Made by a program: the position numbers and the translations under genes
Part shown: one piece after another, positions 54,499 to 63,359 of the stretch
How the letters are laid out: each line of letters starts with the position of its first letter
Numbering within the stretch: the first letter of the stretch is position 1
The notes under the pieces: generated by a model
Told to the model about the DNA's origin: nothing
What the model saw: the letters and a program-made list of their open reading frames with translations, nothing else
Databases searched by the model: none
NCBI RefSeq assembly: GCF_009725165.1
Contig: NZ_WNZW01000006.1
Span: forward strand, 62,001 to 126,000
DNA length: 64,000 bases
Reading direction: 5' to 3'
Origin: Paenibacillus woosongensis
GTDB taxonomy: Bacteria > Bacillota > Bacilli > Paenibacillales > Paenibacillaceae

Positions 54499-55151
54499 TA
54501 TTGAGATAACCAAATTCATATTAAACAGAGGGAGCCTCTTAAAAGCTCTAATAGACTGTACTTCTGGGAACTTGGTATAGAGATCGTTTGGTTGAATTTA
54601 GGGACTATGTAAAAAATGAGACATCCGCAAAGATCCTAATACAAGCCAGGAATAAAGGTAAGGGCTGTAAGTTAACTGTTTCTCAGCCCATGTCTATTAA
54701 AGCTAAAAAAAAGCACCAACCAAAACGCCCGTTACCACGGCTAAAGTGGAAACGGGCGTTTGTGCTTTATATATTTACTGTTCTCCTGTACACGGGAAGA
54801 ACAACTTTGGTTCCTGCTCAGACTACAACCACAATCATTTTCTAAAACAACAAAAGCCCTGCCTCTCTTTTGTCCTTGCGGCTCCGATGACCGCGCCAGT
54901 GTGAATCAGAAATCCATTAAATCCTTACTTTGGGTCATTCATAGGAATTATCATACCTGGTCAGGTATAGGAGGGCTATAATCTTGTGAGGAACTACATT
55001 TAAAAGCGGTTTGCAACTCAAATTATAATAATACTATAGTTCTGTCGTTAAAGCAAGAATATTTTATGAAAATAAAATACCGCTCCAGCGAAAGGCTGAA
55101 GCGGGAAGGTGGGATGCGGTCTTTGCGAGTCTATCATCGAGGCGCTCACGC
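54499..55151. other. Gene-free gap with bidirectional hairpin
   Basis: AAACGCCCGTT (54723-54733) pairs with AACGGGCGTTT (54751-54761), extended by AAAGCAC/GTGCTTT; flanked by A8 on the left. It can terminate the apbE transcript on the minus strand. A short frame at 54588-54845 has no ribosome site and overlaps the hairpin. Otherwise nothing recognised. Confidence 0.5.
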
Positions 55152-56246
55152 CTAGTTGGCAAAGGTATAGCTGTCGTTCGTTTTTTTCAACATGTCCTTG
55201 AATCCGGAAGTAGCGTACAGCTTCTTCTCTTTGGAAATGAACAAGGCCTCCGTATCCGGCGTATCCTCGATGAACTTCAATCCGTCCTCAATGCCGAGTA
55301 CGAATAGCGACGTGGACAGAGCATCCGCATCGGTAGAATGCTTCGTTACGACGGTGACACTGCTGATGCCGTTTTCAACCGGATAACCGGTTCCGGGATC
55401 GAGAATATGCTGGTAGAGCTTGCCGTCTTCTATAAAAAAACGCTCATAGATGCCGGAGGTGACGATGGTCTTGTCGGCCACTTGAATCGTGCCGATCGAA
55501 TTGCCGCGTTCTTTACCCGGGTCCTGAATGCCAATGTTCCACATCTTGCCGCCCGGCTTATTGCCCATGGCATAAATGTTGCCACCGAGATCGATGATCG
55601 CGCTGCTGAAGCCTTGCGCCTCCAGGTACTCGTAAATCGCGTCTGCCGCATAGCCTTTGCCGATGGAGCCGAGGTCGATGGCCATGCCTTCTTTTTGCAA
55701 ATAAATTTCGTGCGTTTCCTTATTCATTTCTATTAAATGATAGTCGCTTAGCGCTTTGGCGGCTTCGATCAGATCGGCGTCTGGGACCTTGGCGCCTTCA
55801 TGGCCGATGTTCCACAGCGTGACCAGGTTGCCGATGGCGGGATTGAACTTTCCATCTGTTCGTTTCGCATAGTCGAGAGCTTTCTCGATCAATTCGAACG
55901 TCTCATTCGAAACTTCAACTGGCGACTTGCCGGAATGGCTGTTCACCTGGTAGATTTCGCTGCCCTCCAGCGTACGGCTGATTTTGCCGTCAATGTCATT
56001 TAGCAGGGCTTCAATTTCGTTGAAATGCTGACGTGTGGCGCGATCATCATATATTTTCACGTTGACGACGGTGTCGAATATGAAGAACGTTTCTCCCATC
56101 GGCTTCATGGTCTCATGCGAATTTGCCGTCTTATCGCTAGATTCGCCGGAGGCCTTGGATAGGCCTGGGTCTGTGCCGCAGCCAGCCAATAGAGCCGTTG
56201 ATAGCAAAAGCGTTAATCCTAAGGTAAGTAGTCTATTGTGCTTCAT
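55152..56246 (-). CDS. apbE: FAD:protein FMN transferase (ApbE family), lipoprotein
   Basis: 364 residues. Signal peptide with lipobox LLAGC (Cys about 22), so it acts outside the membrane. The ApbE fold is visible: MGETFFIFDTVVNVKIYDD, GKFNPAIGNLVTLWNIG, the AIDLGSIGKGYAAD motif and IDLGGNIYAMG. ApbE transfers FMN from FAD to a Thr of flavoproteins. It is divergent from the NusG-II/Gx/ECF cluster. Together they resemble part of a flavin-based electron-transfer locus. The gene starts at 56246 with AATGAGGCGG upstream. Confidence 0.92.
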   Translation of the reverse strand: MKHNRLLTLGLTLLLSTALLAGCGTDPGLSKASGESSDKTANSHETMKPMGETFFIFDTVVNVKIYDDRATRQHFNEIEALLNDIDGKISRTLEGSEIYQVNSHSGKSPVEVSNETFELIEKALDYAKRTDGKFNPAIGNLVTLWNIGHEGAKVPDADLIEAAKALSDYHLIEMNKETHEIYLQKEGMAIDLGSIGKGYAADAIYEYLEAQGFSSAIIDLGGNIYAMGNKPGGKMWNIGIQDPGKERGNSIGTIQVADKTIVTSGIYERFFIEDGKLYQHILDPGTGYPVENGISSVTVVTKHSTDADALSTSLFVLGIEDGLKFIEDTPDTEALFISKEKKLYATSGFKDMLKKTNDSYTFAN

Positions 56247-56487
56247 AAACGCCGCCTCATTTCATTTGCATCTAAATTGATTCATTCAAATTTATTGTAT
56301 CAAGGGTGGGAAAATGTTTAAAGTACTTTTTTTCACAAAGTAATGATTATTCCATTAAAATCCTTATAAAGTGAGGGATTTGTGACAACTGGGAAAATGA
56401 GAGAAATCGCACAGGTTAGTCATTGAACAGGGGTTATAATGAGATCATCTAAGATTTATATAATCAAAAAATAAGGGAGTTTTCTCT

Positions 56488-56883
56488 ATGAAACGTGGAG
56501 ATATCCTGCTGATCGGCTTGATTGTTGTCATTGCTATGGCATTTCTTGTTCCAAGGTGGTTTTTTGGAGATTTAAGTGAAAACAATCACAATAACAATCC
56601 ACTTGTTGCAAATATCAAGGTCGATGGCAAGCTGGTACGATCCGTGGAGCTCACGGAAGAGGAGCAAATCATTGAAATTGAAACCGAGGATGGCCTCAAC
56701 ATTTTGAAGGTACATGATTATGGCATAGAAATGATTGAGGCCGATTGCCCTGATCAGTTATGCCTGACCTTCGGGTTTGTCCAGCGTAACGGAGGCACGA
56801 TCGTCTGTCTCCCGCACAAAATGATCGTAGAAATTGAAGGAGCTTCCGGGGAAGGAGATGAGATCGATGCCGTCGTTAAATAA
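56488..56883 (+). CDS. NusG domain II-containing membrane-anchored protein (EetA-like)
   Basis: 131 residues. One N-terminal membrane helix (about 7-27) followed by a beta domain of the NusG-II (DUF1312) type: LVANIKVDGKLVRSVELTEEEQIIEIETEDGLN and CPDQLCLTFGFVQRNGGTIVCLPHKMIVEI. The two Cys of CPDQLC and one of IVCLPHK are conserved in the family. Corresponds to the NusG-II protein named EetA in flavin-based electron-transfer loci. ATG 56488 after AAGGGAG. First gene of the run 56488-59972. Confidence 0.82.
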   Translation: MKRGDILLIGLIVVIAMAFLVPRWFFGDLSENNHNNNPLVANIKVDGKLVRSVELTEEEQIIEIETEDGLNILKVHDYGIEMIEADCPDQLCLTFGFVQRNGGTIVCLPHKMIVEIEGASGEGDEIDAVVK

Positions 56884-57445
56884 ACCAGCCGCGCCGAGAA
56901 CGCTTGGCAGCGAGTCATCCACTCTCATGTTGAAAAGAACGGTTATCGTCGCGATTTTCGCTGCGGTTGCGGTTGTACTGAGCCTGATTGAATCGCTGAT
57001 TCCGATCAATATGGGCGTGCCCGGCGCCAAGCTGGGGCTGGCGAATATTATGGTGCTGACCTGCCTTTATTTTCTGCGGGCGAGGGACGCCTTGATGATG
57101 GTGCTGCTAAAAACGCTGCTTACCGCTTTTATTTTTGGCACATTTTCCAGCTTCTTGTTCAGTATTATGGGCGCACTGTTCAGCTTCGCGGCGATGTGGT
57201 TTCTGCTCCTGGTAGGACGCAAGAGACTAAGTATGATCGGCATAAGCATCGTCGGGGGGATTGCCCATAATATCGGGCAGCTTACTGCGGCATCGCTGTA
57301 TTTCCTGACAACGAAAATATTCTATTACCTGCCAATGCTGCTCATTACAGGAGTGCTGACGGGGATTGCAGTCGGGATTGCGGTTCGTTATTTGATTCCT
57401 GCGCTTTCCAGATTGTCGTTATTTGAATCTTTTCTGACGGATTAA
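56867..57445 (+). CDS. Gx-family membrane transporter-like protein (EetB-like; heptaprenyl-diphosphate synthase component I family)
   Basis: 192 residues, five to six hydrophobic helices. The segment GVPGAKLGLANIMVLTCLYFLRARDALMMVLLKTLLTAFIFGTFSSF in order is characteristic. Similar proteins (Hpre_diP_synt_I) occur next to NusG-II, ApbE and ECF genes. The likely role is an S-component-like membrane subunit. Start ATG 56867, nine bases after AAGGAG; it overlaps the preceding gene by 17 bases. The frame opens at 56834. Confidence 0.85.
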   Translation: MPSLNKPAAPRTLGSESSTLMLKRTVIVAIFAAVAVVLSLIESLIPINMGVPGAKLGLANIMVLTCLYFLRARDALMMVLLKTLLTAFIFGTFSSFLFSIMGALFSFAAMWFLLLVGRKRLSMIGISIVGGIAHNIGQLTAASLYFLTTKIFYYLPMLLITGVLTGIAVGIAVRYLIPALSRLSLFESFLTD

Positions 57446-57458
57446 GGGGGGTGAAAAG

Positions 57459-58274
57459 ATGGCCGCAGCAGCATACGCTTACGAATTGAACGGAGTTTCC
57501 TTCGCATATTCGCCGGATACCCCGGTTCTGGATGAGGTGACGCTCCGCATTGCTTCTGGAAGCTGGGTATCGATCGTCGGGCCTAACGGCTGCGGCAAAT
57601 CGACCCTTGCCAAGCTGCTGGGCGGACTGCTGGCCGCAAACAGCGGCACGATTGTGGTGGAAGGCCGCGAGCTGACGCAGGATTCAGTCTGGGAGATCCG
57701 TCCCCGGATCGGCATGGTGTTCCAGAACCCGGATAACCAGTTTATCGGCTCCACGGTAGAGGAGGATATCGCTTTTGGACTAGAGGGGCGCTGCCTCTCC
57801 CGCGAGGAAATGATAGACCGGGTGCAGCGTTACGCTGAGAAGCTGGAAATCAGCCATCTGCTGACCAAGCACCCGGCAGAGCTGTCCGGGGGGCAGAAGC
57901 AGCGTGTAGCCCTCGCCTCGATCCTAGCGATGGAGCCGGGCATCGTAATTTTCGATGAAGCCTCCTCCATGCTGGATGAGAAGGCGCGCGGAGAGCTGCT
58001 GCACATCTGGCAGGACATGCGGAGCAGCGGTGATTACACGCTTATCTCGATTACGCATGACGCGGAAGAGATTATGGCCTCGGACCGGGCGATCGTGCTC
58101 CGGGGCGGGGCCATTACTGCCGATACAGCTCCGGCGGAGCTGTTCGAGGATGAGGAGCTGCTGCACGCTTGCCGATTGATCGCGCCTTACCAGGTCAGGC
58201 TGCTGCAGGAATTGCGGAAGCGGGGGTTGGATGGGGACTGCATTTTCCCTGGCCGGCAAACGAGGAGGCGGTGA
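57459..58274 (+). CDS. ECF transporter ATPase (EcfA1-like)
   Basis: 271 residues. Walker A GPNGCGKST, Q loop NPDNQF, signature LSGGQKQR, Walker B VIFDEAS, and D loop SMLD. The NPDNQF segment is typical of ECF ATPases. ATG 57459 after AAGGGGGG. Part of the four-gene ECF set with Gx-family, second ATPase and EcfT. Confidence 0.92.
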   Translation: MAAAAYAYELNGVSFAYSPDTPVLDEVTLRIASGSWVSIVGPNGCGKSTLAKLLGGLLAANSGTIVVEGRELTQDSVWEIRPRIGMVFQNPDNQFIGSTVEEDIAFGLEGRCLSREEMIDRVQRYAEKLEISHLLTKHPAELSGGQKQRVALASILAMEPGIVIFDEASSMLDEKARGELLHIWQDMRSSGDYTLISITHDAEEIMASDRAIVLRGGAITADTAPAELFEDEELLHACRLIAPYQVRLLQELRKRGLDGDCIFPGRQTRRR

Positions 58275-58278
58275 CACT

Positions 58279-59187
58279 ATGGCTATTACATTCGAGGAAG
58301 TCAGCTATGCATATGATGACCGCAGCTTATGGCGGAGCGGGGCGCTAGAGGGTGTCAATCTCCATATTCAGCCCGGAACGTTCACCGGGATTGCCGGCAC
58401 GACAGGCTCTGGCAAGTCGACGCTGCTGCAGCATTTTAACGGCATCCTGAAGCCGACCGCAGGGCGTGTGCGGGTCTTAGATGTGCCGATAGGCGCCCAG
58501 GAAAAGGCGCCGGCAATGCGCGAGCTGCGCAGGCGGGTCGGACTGGTCTTTCAATTTCCCGAACAGCAGCTGTTCGAGGATACGGTGGAGAAGGATATTT
58601 GCTTCGGACCGCTCAACTTTGGAATGTCTCTCGCGGAAGCAAAGGAGCGGGGGAAATGGGCCTTGTCCCTGCTTGGGCTGGATGAATCGATTCTGCAGAG
58701 GAATCCTTTTCACCTCAGCGGCGGGCAGATGCGCAAGGTAGCCATTGCTTCCGTCCTGGCCATGGACCCCGAGGTCATTGCCCTAGACGAGCCGACGGCC
58801 ACCCTTGATCCACAGAGCCGGGCCGAGCTGGCTGAGCTGCTGTCGAAGCTGCACCGGGAGCAAGGGAAGACGGTCATCGTCGTGACGCACCAGATGGAGG
58901 AACTGCTGCCCTATGTGGACGGTTGGATCGTGATGAAGGGCGGCCGGACGTTATTCCAGGGGACGACCGATGCCCTGGTCAGGGAAGCCGCCTTCCTGGA
59001 GCGGGAAGGGCTGGCCCTTCCGGAATGCATCACGTTATGGAATAGGCTGGCCGCCGAGTACGGGCTGGAGGCGGAGAAGCCGTGCTTAACGCCGGAATCA
59101 CTGGCGGAACGTATTGCCGAGGTGCTTTCGGCTGCAGGCACATTAAGAGGCAGAGAGGAGAGAATGGCATGCGGGGAAAGCTGCTGA
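58279..59187 (+). CDS. ECF transporter ATPase (EcfA2-like)
   Basis: 302 residues. Walker A GTTGSGKST, FQFPEQQLF after the Q loop (ECF signature), LSGGQMRK, and Walker B IALDEP. Start ATG 58279 ten bases after GAGGAGG; the frame opens at 58231 inside the upstream gene. The 3' end overlaps ecfT by 19 bases. Confidence 0.92.
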   Translation: MAITFEEVSYAYDDRSLWRSGALEGVNLHIQPGTFTGIAGTTGSGKSTLLQHFNGILKPTAGRVRVLDVPIGAQEKAPAMRELRRRVGLVFQFPEQQLFEDTVEKDICFGPLNFGMSLAEAKERGKWALSLLGLDESILQRNPFHLSGGQMRKVAIASVLAMDPEVIALDEPTATLDPQSRAELAELLSKLHREQGKTVIVVTHQMEELLPYVDGWIVMKGGRTLFQGTTDALVREAAFLEREGLALPECITLWNRLAAEYGLEAEKPCLTPESLAERIAEVLSAAGTLRGREERMACGESC

Positions 59188-59972
59188 TTGGCCGGAGCAT
59201 CGATACGGGCTCCTGGGTGCATGGCGTCGACCCCCGGGCGAAGCTGACGGCCATGCTGCTGTATCTCATCGCGATTGTCGCTGTCGGTTCATGGCCTGCG
59301 CTTGGCGTCGCTGCCGTTTTTTCCCTCGCTTATATGACAGCAACGAAGATTCCGCTCAAATACTACGTCAAAGCGGCGAAGCCTCTCTGGGTGCTGATGG
59401 TGTTTATCTTTGCCGTGCAGTGCTTTACGGTGACTGAGGGAACGGCGCTGTGGCAGATCGGCTCATGGACACTTTATTCCGGAGGAGTCAGCCTTGGGCT
59501 GATCTCGGCCTCGCGGATGGCGTTGCTTGTATCTTTTACGGCGATTCTTACGTTTACGACGACGCCCGGGCTCCTAAACCAAGGGATGGCTGGCGTGCTG
59601 AAGCCGCTGGAGTCAGTAGGATTATCCGCGCAGCGCCTGACCTTGATGATGAGCATTGCGCTGCGGTTCATCCCGACGATTCTGGATGAGGCGCAAAAGA
59701 TCGTGAAGGCGCAGGCCGCCCGGGGCGCCGATTTGCGGGAGCTGCCTTGGAAAGAGAAGGGGAAAATGCTGGTGTCCCTGCTCGTTCCGGTGACGGTAGG
59801 AGCTTTTCGCCGGGCCGAGGAGCTGGTGCTGTCGATGGAATCGAGAGGCTACCGGATCGGGGCGCCGCGTTCGGAATATCACCTGCTCGTCTGGAAGCGC
59901 CGCGACACCTGGTTCATTTTATCATTTGCAATCCTGACTGCCAGCGTGCTGATGTATAGGATTTTGATGTGA
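59169..59972 (+). CDS. ECF transporter transmembrane component EcfT
   Basis: 267 residues. N terminus GSWVHGVDPRAKLTAMLL (DPRxK motif), about six hydrophobic helices, and the two A-R-G signatures typical of EcfT (QAARGADLR and MESRGYRIG). Start ATG 59169 eight bases after GAGGAG; the longer frame lacks a site. It is the last gene of the ECF operon. The substrate of the set is unknown; flavin is suggested only by apbE next door. Confidence 0.9.
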   Translation: MRGKLLIGRSIDTGSWVHGVDPRAKLTAMLLYLIAIVAVGSWPALGVAAVFSLAYMTATKIPLKYYVKAAKPLWVLMVFIFAVQCFTVTEGTALWQIGSWTLYSGGVSLGLISASRMALLVSFTAILTFTTTPGLLNQGMAGVLKPLESVGLSAQRLTLMMSIALRFIPTILDEAQKIVKAQAARGADLRELPWKEKGKMLVSLLVPVTVGAFRRAEELVLSMESRGYRIGAPRSEYHLLVWKRRDTWFILSFAILTASVLMYRILM

Positions 59973-60122
59973 AAAAGCATGGGGACGAGGGATTCATCGC
60001 GTGCGGGCAACACAGGGCTGTTTGGAATGACGGTTGTATAGTGAAAAAAATCACAATAAATTTAACTATATCAATATAGACTGCTAGTACAGCTTAGTTG
60101 AGGCAGGAAGGGGAGAAACGCT

Positions 60123-62354
60123 GTGGCTCGTTATTTTAATGGAAAAGAAGTCGAATTGCTTGCGCCGGCGGGAACATTTGAAATCTTCAAGGAAGTGATC
60201 CGTGCCAATTGCGATGCCGTTTATTTCGGGGGACCGAGCCTCAATATGCGCATGATGCGCAAAGGATATAATTTTAGCCGCCCGGAGATGGTGGAGGCGA
60301 TTGAGCTGGCCCATGGCTTGGATAAAAAAGTGTACGTTACGGTAAACAACCTGCTGAACGAAGGGGAAATCGAAGAGGCGCGGGAATATTTGCGCTTTCT
60401 GGAACAGGCGGGGCCGGATGCCATGATCGTGCAGGATTTCGCTGTGCTGGCGCTCATTCAGGACATGGGCTTGCAGCTTCCCGTGCATTCCTCGGTCATG
60501 ATGAATGTGCATAACCGCGAGATGATCGAGGCGCTGAGCCAGATGGGCGTCACTCGGGTCGTCACGTCCCGGGAGATGGATCTGAAGACTACGCGGTATT
60601 TGCGGGAGACGACTGGCATGGAGCTGGAGTACTTTATTCACGGCGATATGTGCTCCGTGCATGGGGCGAATTGCTACTTCAGCTCGTTGGTGTTCGGGAT
60701 GAGCAGCAACCGGGGCAAGTGCCTAAAGCCGTGCCGCTGGGACTACCGGGTGAAGAAGGACGGCTTCGTGTATCCTTCCGAATATCCGCTTGCCGTGAAG
60801 GATATGTTCATGTACGAGCATATTCCCGAACTGATTCATGGCGGGGTGACGTCTTTTAAAATCGAAGGGCGTATGCGCGACACGGAGTTTGTGCTGATGC
60901 TGGTCAATGCGTATGGAGACGCGATCGATCGGTACATCGACGATCCGGTCGGCTTTGAACGGAGCCGGGATACCCGGCTGCTGTACGACAACCGCAAGCG
61001 CGATTTGTCCACCGGTTATGCATTTGGCCGTCCGGGGCTGTCCTATATGAATAAACGCTATGAGGGGACAGGCAAATTTTATAGCACGGGCAAGGTATTT
61101 AGTACGCCGACGGAAGAGCGGAGCCTTGGAAACAAACGGTTGGGTGAGGTTGCGGCTTATCTCGCTGAGGCTGCAGCAAGCAGCAAAGCGGGGCGGCAAG
61201 AGGGCGAGCGGAACAATTTGAGCAAACAAGCCGAACAAGGTAAACGAATGGAACGAGGCAAACCAATGGAACGTGGCAGTCAAATGGAACAAGGCAACCC
61301 ATACAACCAATGCTACCCAAACAATCACAACAGTCGGAATAACCAAAACAATCGAAACAATCAAAACAATCGAAACAATCAATATAGCCAAAATAACCTG
61401 AACAACCTGAACAACCGAATGGAGCTGTCCGTGCATGTGAATAATGCGGCCCAAGCGCAAGCAGCGTTTGAGGCAGGGGCCGATCATGTTTATCTTTCGG
61501 GCGATGTGTTCGAGCCGGATCGGCCATTTACGAAGCAGGAAATTAAACAACTGGCAGTGATCAAGGGGAACGCCAAGCTGTATTTAGGTTTGCCGCGCAT
61601 GATGAACGAGCTGCACTTCGAAATATACGACGGACTGCTGTCTGGTGAACGCCTGCCGATCGACGGCATACTCGCGACGAACCTCGGCGCAATCCATAAA
61701 TTTGCCTCCAAAGGTTATCCGCTTGTGGGCGATATCAATTTGAATATTTTCAATCATTTGGCCGCAGAGATGTATAGGAAGCTTGGTGTAGAGCGGTTTA
61801 CAGCTTCCATCGAACTCCCGCTCCATGATTTGACCAAGCTGCTGGTGAATGCGGCGGCTCCAATGGAGGTCGTGGTGCACGGCTCGCCTGCCCTGATGTA
61901 CATGGAGCTTGATTTGTATGAGAACACAGAGGTGTTCGAGCCAATAGGCGAAGAGGACAACCGGTACGTCGATAACCGTACTCTGGTGCTGATGACTGAC
62001 AAGGGAGAGAACCCGGTTTACCGCGATGTACATGGGCGCTGCCATTTGATGCTGGCCAAGGAGCTGTGTCTGCTGCCCGTAATGAATGAGCTGCAGGATG
62101 CCGGACTGTCTGTTTGCCGGATCGAAGGCGCGACCTACCAGCCGGAGCAGTTGCGGTCGATCGTTAGTACGTACAGGGCGGCGATAGAGAGACCAGAAAC
62201 TGCTGGTGAGCTGTTTGCTGGAATGACCCCAGTCTACGCGGGATATACGCTGGGAGCGCTGCAGTTCGACGGCGTTGCGCCGGGTCAAGTCGAAGCAGTG
62301 GATGGAGCTTGTGAAGGGAAACAGGAGAAAGAACGAGTGCAGGTGCGGATGTAG
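60123..62354 (+). CDS. U32-family peptidase with Asn-rich insertion
   Basis: 743 residues from GTG 60123 (AAGGGGAGAAAC before it). The N-terminal half (1-330) is the U32 fold: ELLAPAGTFEIFKEVIRANCDAVYFGG, MFMYEHIPELIHGGVTSFKIEGRMRD, and the Cys set MCSVHGANCYFSS...GKCLKPCRW for an iron-sulfur or metal site. Residues about 365-435 are an extra Q/N/R-rich low-complexity stretch (NNRNNQNNR type) encoded by short DNA repeats. The C-terminal half (from 437, LSVHVNNAAQAQAAFEAG) resumes a U32-like/DUF3656 region. U32 proteins include RlhA- and YegQ-type RNA-hydroxylation factors; the role here is open. Confidence 0.85.
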   Translation: MARYFNGKEVELLAPAGTFEIFKEVIRANCDAVYFGGPSLNMRMMRKGYNFSRPEMVEAIELAHGLDKKVYVTVNNLLNEGEIEEAREYLRFLEQAGPDAMIVQDFAVLALIQDMGLQLPVHSSVMMNVHNREMIEALSQMGVTRVVTSREMDLKTTRYLRETTGMELEYFIHGDMCSVHGANCYFSSLVFGMSSNRGKCLKPCRWDYRVKKDGFVYPSEYPLAVKDMFMYEHIPELIHGGVTSFKIEGRMRDTEFVLMLVNAYGDAIDRYIDDPVGFERSRDTRLLYDNRKRDLSTGYAFGRPGLSYMNKRYEGTGKFYSTGKVFSTPTEERSLGNKRLGEVAAYLAEAAASSKAGRQEGERNNLSKQAEQGKRMERGKPMERGSQMEQGNPYNQCYPNNHNSRNNQNNRNNQNNRNNQYSQNNLNNLNNRMELSVHVNNAAQAQAAFEAGADHVYLSGDVFEPDRPFTKQEIKQLAVIKGNAKLYLGLPRMMNELHFEIYDGLLSGERLPIDGILATNLGAIHKFASKGYPLVGDINLNIFNHLAAEMYRKLGVERFTASIELPLHDLTKLLVNAAAPMEVVVHGSPALMYMELDLYENTEVFEPIGEEDNRYVDNRTLVLMTDKGENPVYRDVHGRCHLMLAKELCLLPVMNELQDAGLSVCRIEGATYQPEQLRSIVSTYRAAIERPETAGELFAGMTPVYAGYTLGALQFDGVAPGQVEAVDGACEGKQEKERVQVRM

Positions 62355-62688
62355 GTGGAAGTGCAATACAGGTTTAGGTGAAGGTGTAGATAGTAGGTGT
62401 AACGCAGAGTAAAGAGTAAGGGTAAGAGAGTAAGAGTAAGAGTAAGAGTAAGAGTAGCAATAGCAATAGCAATAGCAATAGCAATAGTAGTAGTAGTAGT
62501 AGTAGTAGTAACGAGTTGCAAGCAAGTTTAAATGCAGGTGCAAGTGTAGAAGTAGAAGTAGAAGTAGAAGCAAGAGCAGGTGTAGGTGTAGGTATAAGTG
62601 CAAGAGCAAGTGCAAGAGTAAGTGTAAGAGCAGTAGCAATAGCAACAATAGCAGCAGTGCAGTATCAGCATTAGCAGTAAAGTGTAGC
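62355..62688. repeat. Microsatellite stretch after the U32 gene
   Basis: Nearly pure short repeats: GTAAGA hexamers (about 62415-62455), AGCAAT hexamers (about 62456-62486), GTA triplets (62486-62510), and mixed GAAGTA/GTAAGT runs to 62680. It reads through the U32 gene's tail. On the minus strand it makes a false 374-residue frame of Leu and Tyr runs. Confidence 0.9.
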
Positions 62689-62937
62689 TGTAAAGACAAG
62701 AACGACAAAAGACTATCTGGCCCCAGACACGATAAATTAACTGTATTTCATGCAGTTATTTAAGAGACTTCTACGTTTGAGGCGGGATTAACTGGATTTC
62801 CTGCATCTAATCGGGATATATCATACCTGTCTAGCGGGAGCCTGGCTTTTAACTGCAAGAAATCCATGTAATGAGGCGGAAATGCGAAACGGCCTACTTT
62901 TAGATACATGAAATACAGTTAGTATTCTGTTCTTACA
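62689..62937. repeat. Palindromic intergenic repeat, copy 1
   Basis: A 249-base unit almost identical to copy 2. Outer arms (AACTGTATTTCATG near 62739-62752; CATGAAATACAGTT near 62907-62920) are inverted. An inner pair around TGGATTTCCTGCA and its complement nests inside, so the whole unit can fold into a long hairpin. It resembles a MITE or bacterial intergenic repeat. Confidence 0.75.
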
Positions 62938-63073
62938 ACGCACCCCAGCACCAAAGATATAAAAAGTACCCTAAGGGTCTTATTGATCGCCAAATGTCCC
63001 ACAGTAGCAGTAGGTGGAAGAGCAAGAGCAGTAGCAATAGCAGCAGTATCAGCAGTAGCAGTAAAGTATAGGT
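62938..63073. other. Spacer between repeat copies
   Basis: It has GTACCCTAAGGGT near 62968-62980 (palindromic) and more AGCAGT-type microsatellite sequence (63005-63065). No gene. Confidence 0.5.
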
Positions 63074-63321
63074 GTAAGACAAGAACGACAAAAGACTATC
63101 TGGCCCCAGACACGATAAATTAACTGTATTTTATGCAGTTATTTATGAGACTTCTACGATTTAGGCGGGATTAACTGGATTTCCTGCATTTAAACCGGGA
63201 TATATCATACCTATCTAGCGGGAGCCTGGTTTTTAACTGCAAGAAATCCATGTAATGAGGCGAAAATGCGAAATGGCCCACTTTTAGATACCTAAAATAC
63301 AGTTAGTACTCTATTCTTACA
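63074..63321. repeat. Palindromic intergenic repeat, copy 2
   Basis: 248 bases, about nine tenths identical to copy 1 by eye, with the same inverted arms. The 17-mer at 63125-63141 (one change) also occurs at 563-579. Confidence 0.75.
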
Positions 63322-63359
63322 TCCCACTCTATCGTCAATAAAAAGGAGCGGAAACGAAA

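Noticed and set aside
54588..54845. 85-residue plus-strand frame
   Set aside because: TTG start without a ribosome site, and its 3' part runs over a strong hairpin with a repeated flank.
61584..62708. 374-residue minus-strand open frame with Leu and Tyr runs
   Set aside because: It is antisense to the U32 gene and microsatellites; its runs are the translated short repeats and it has no ribosome site.
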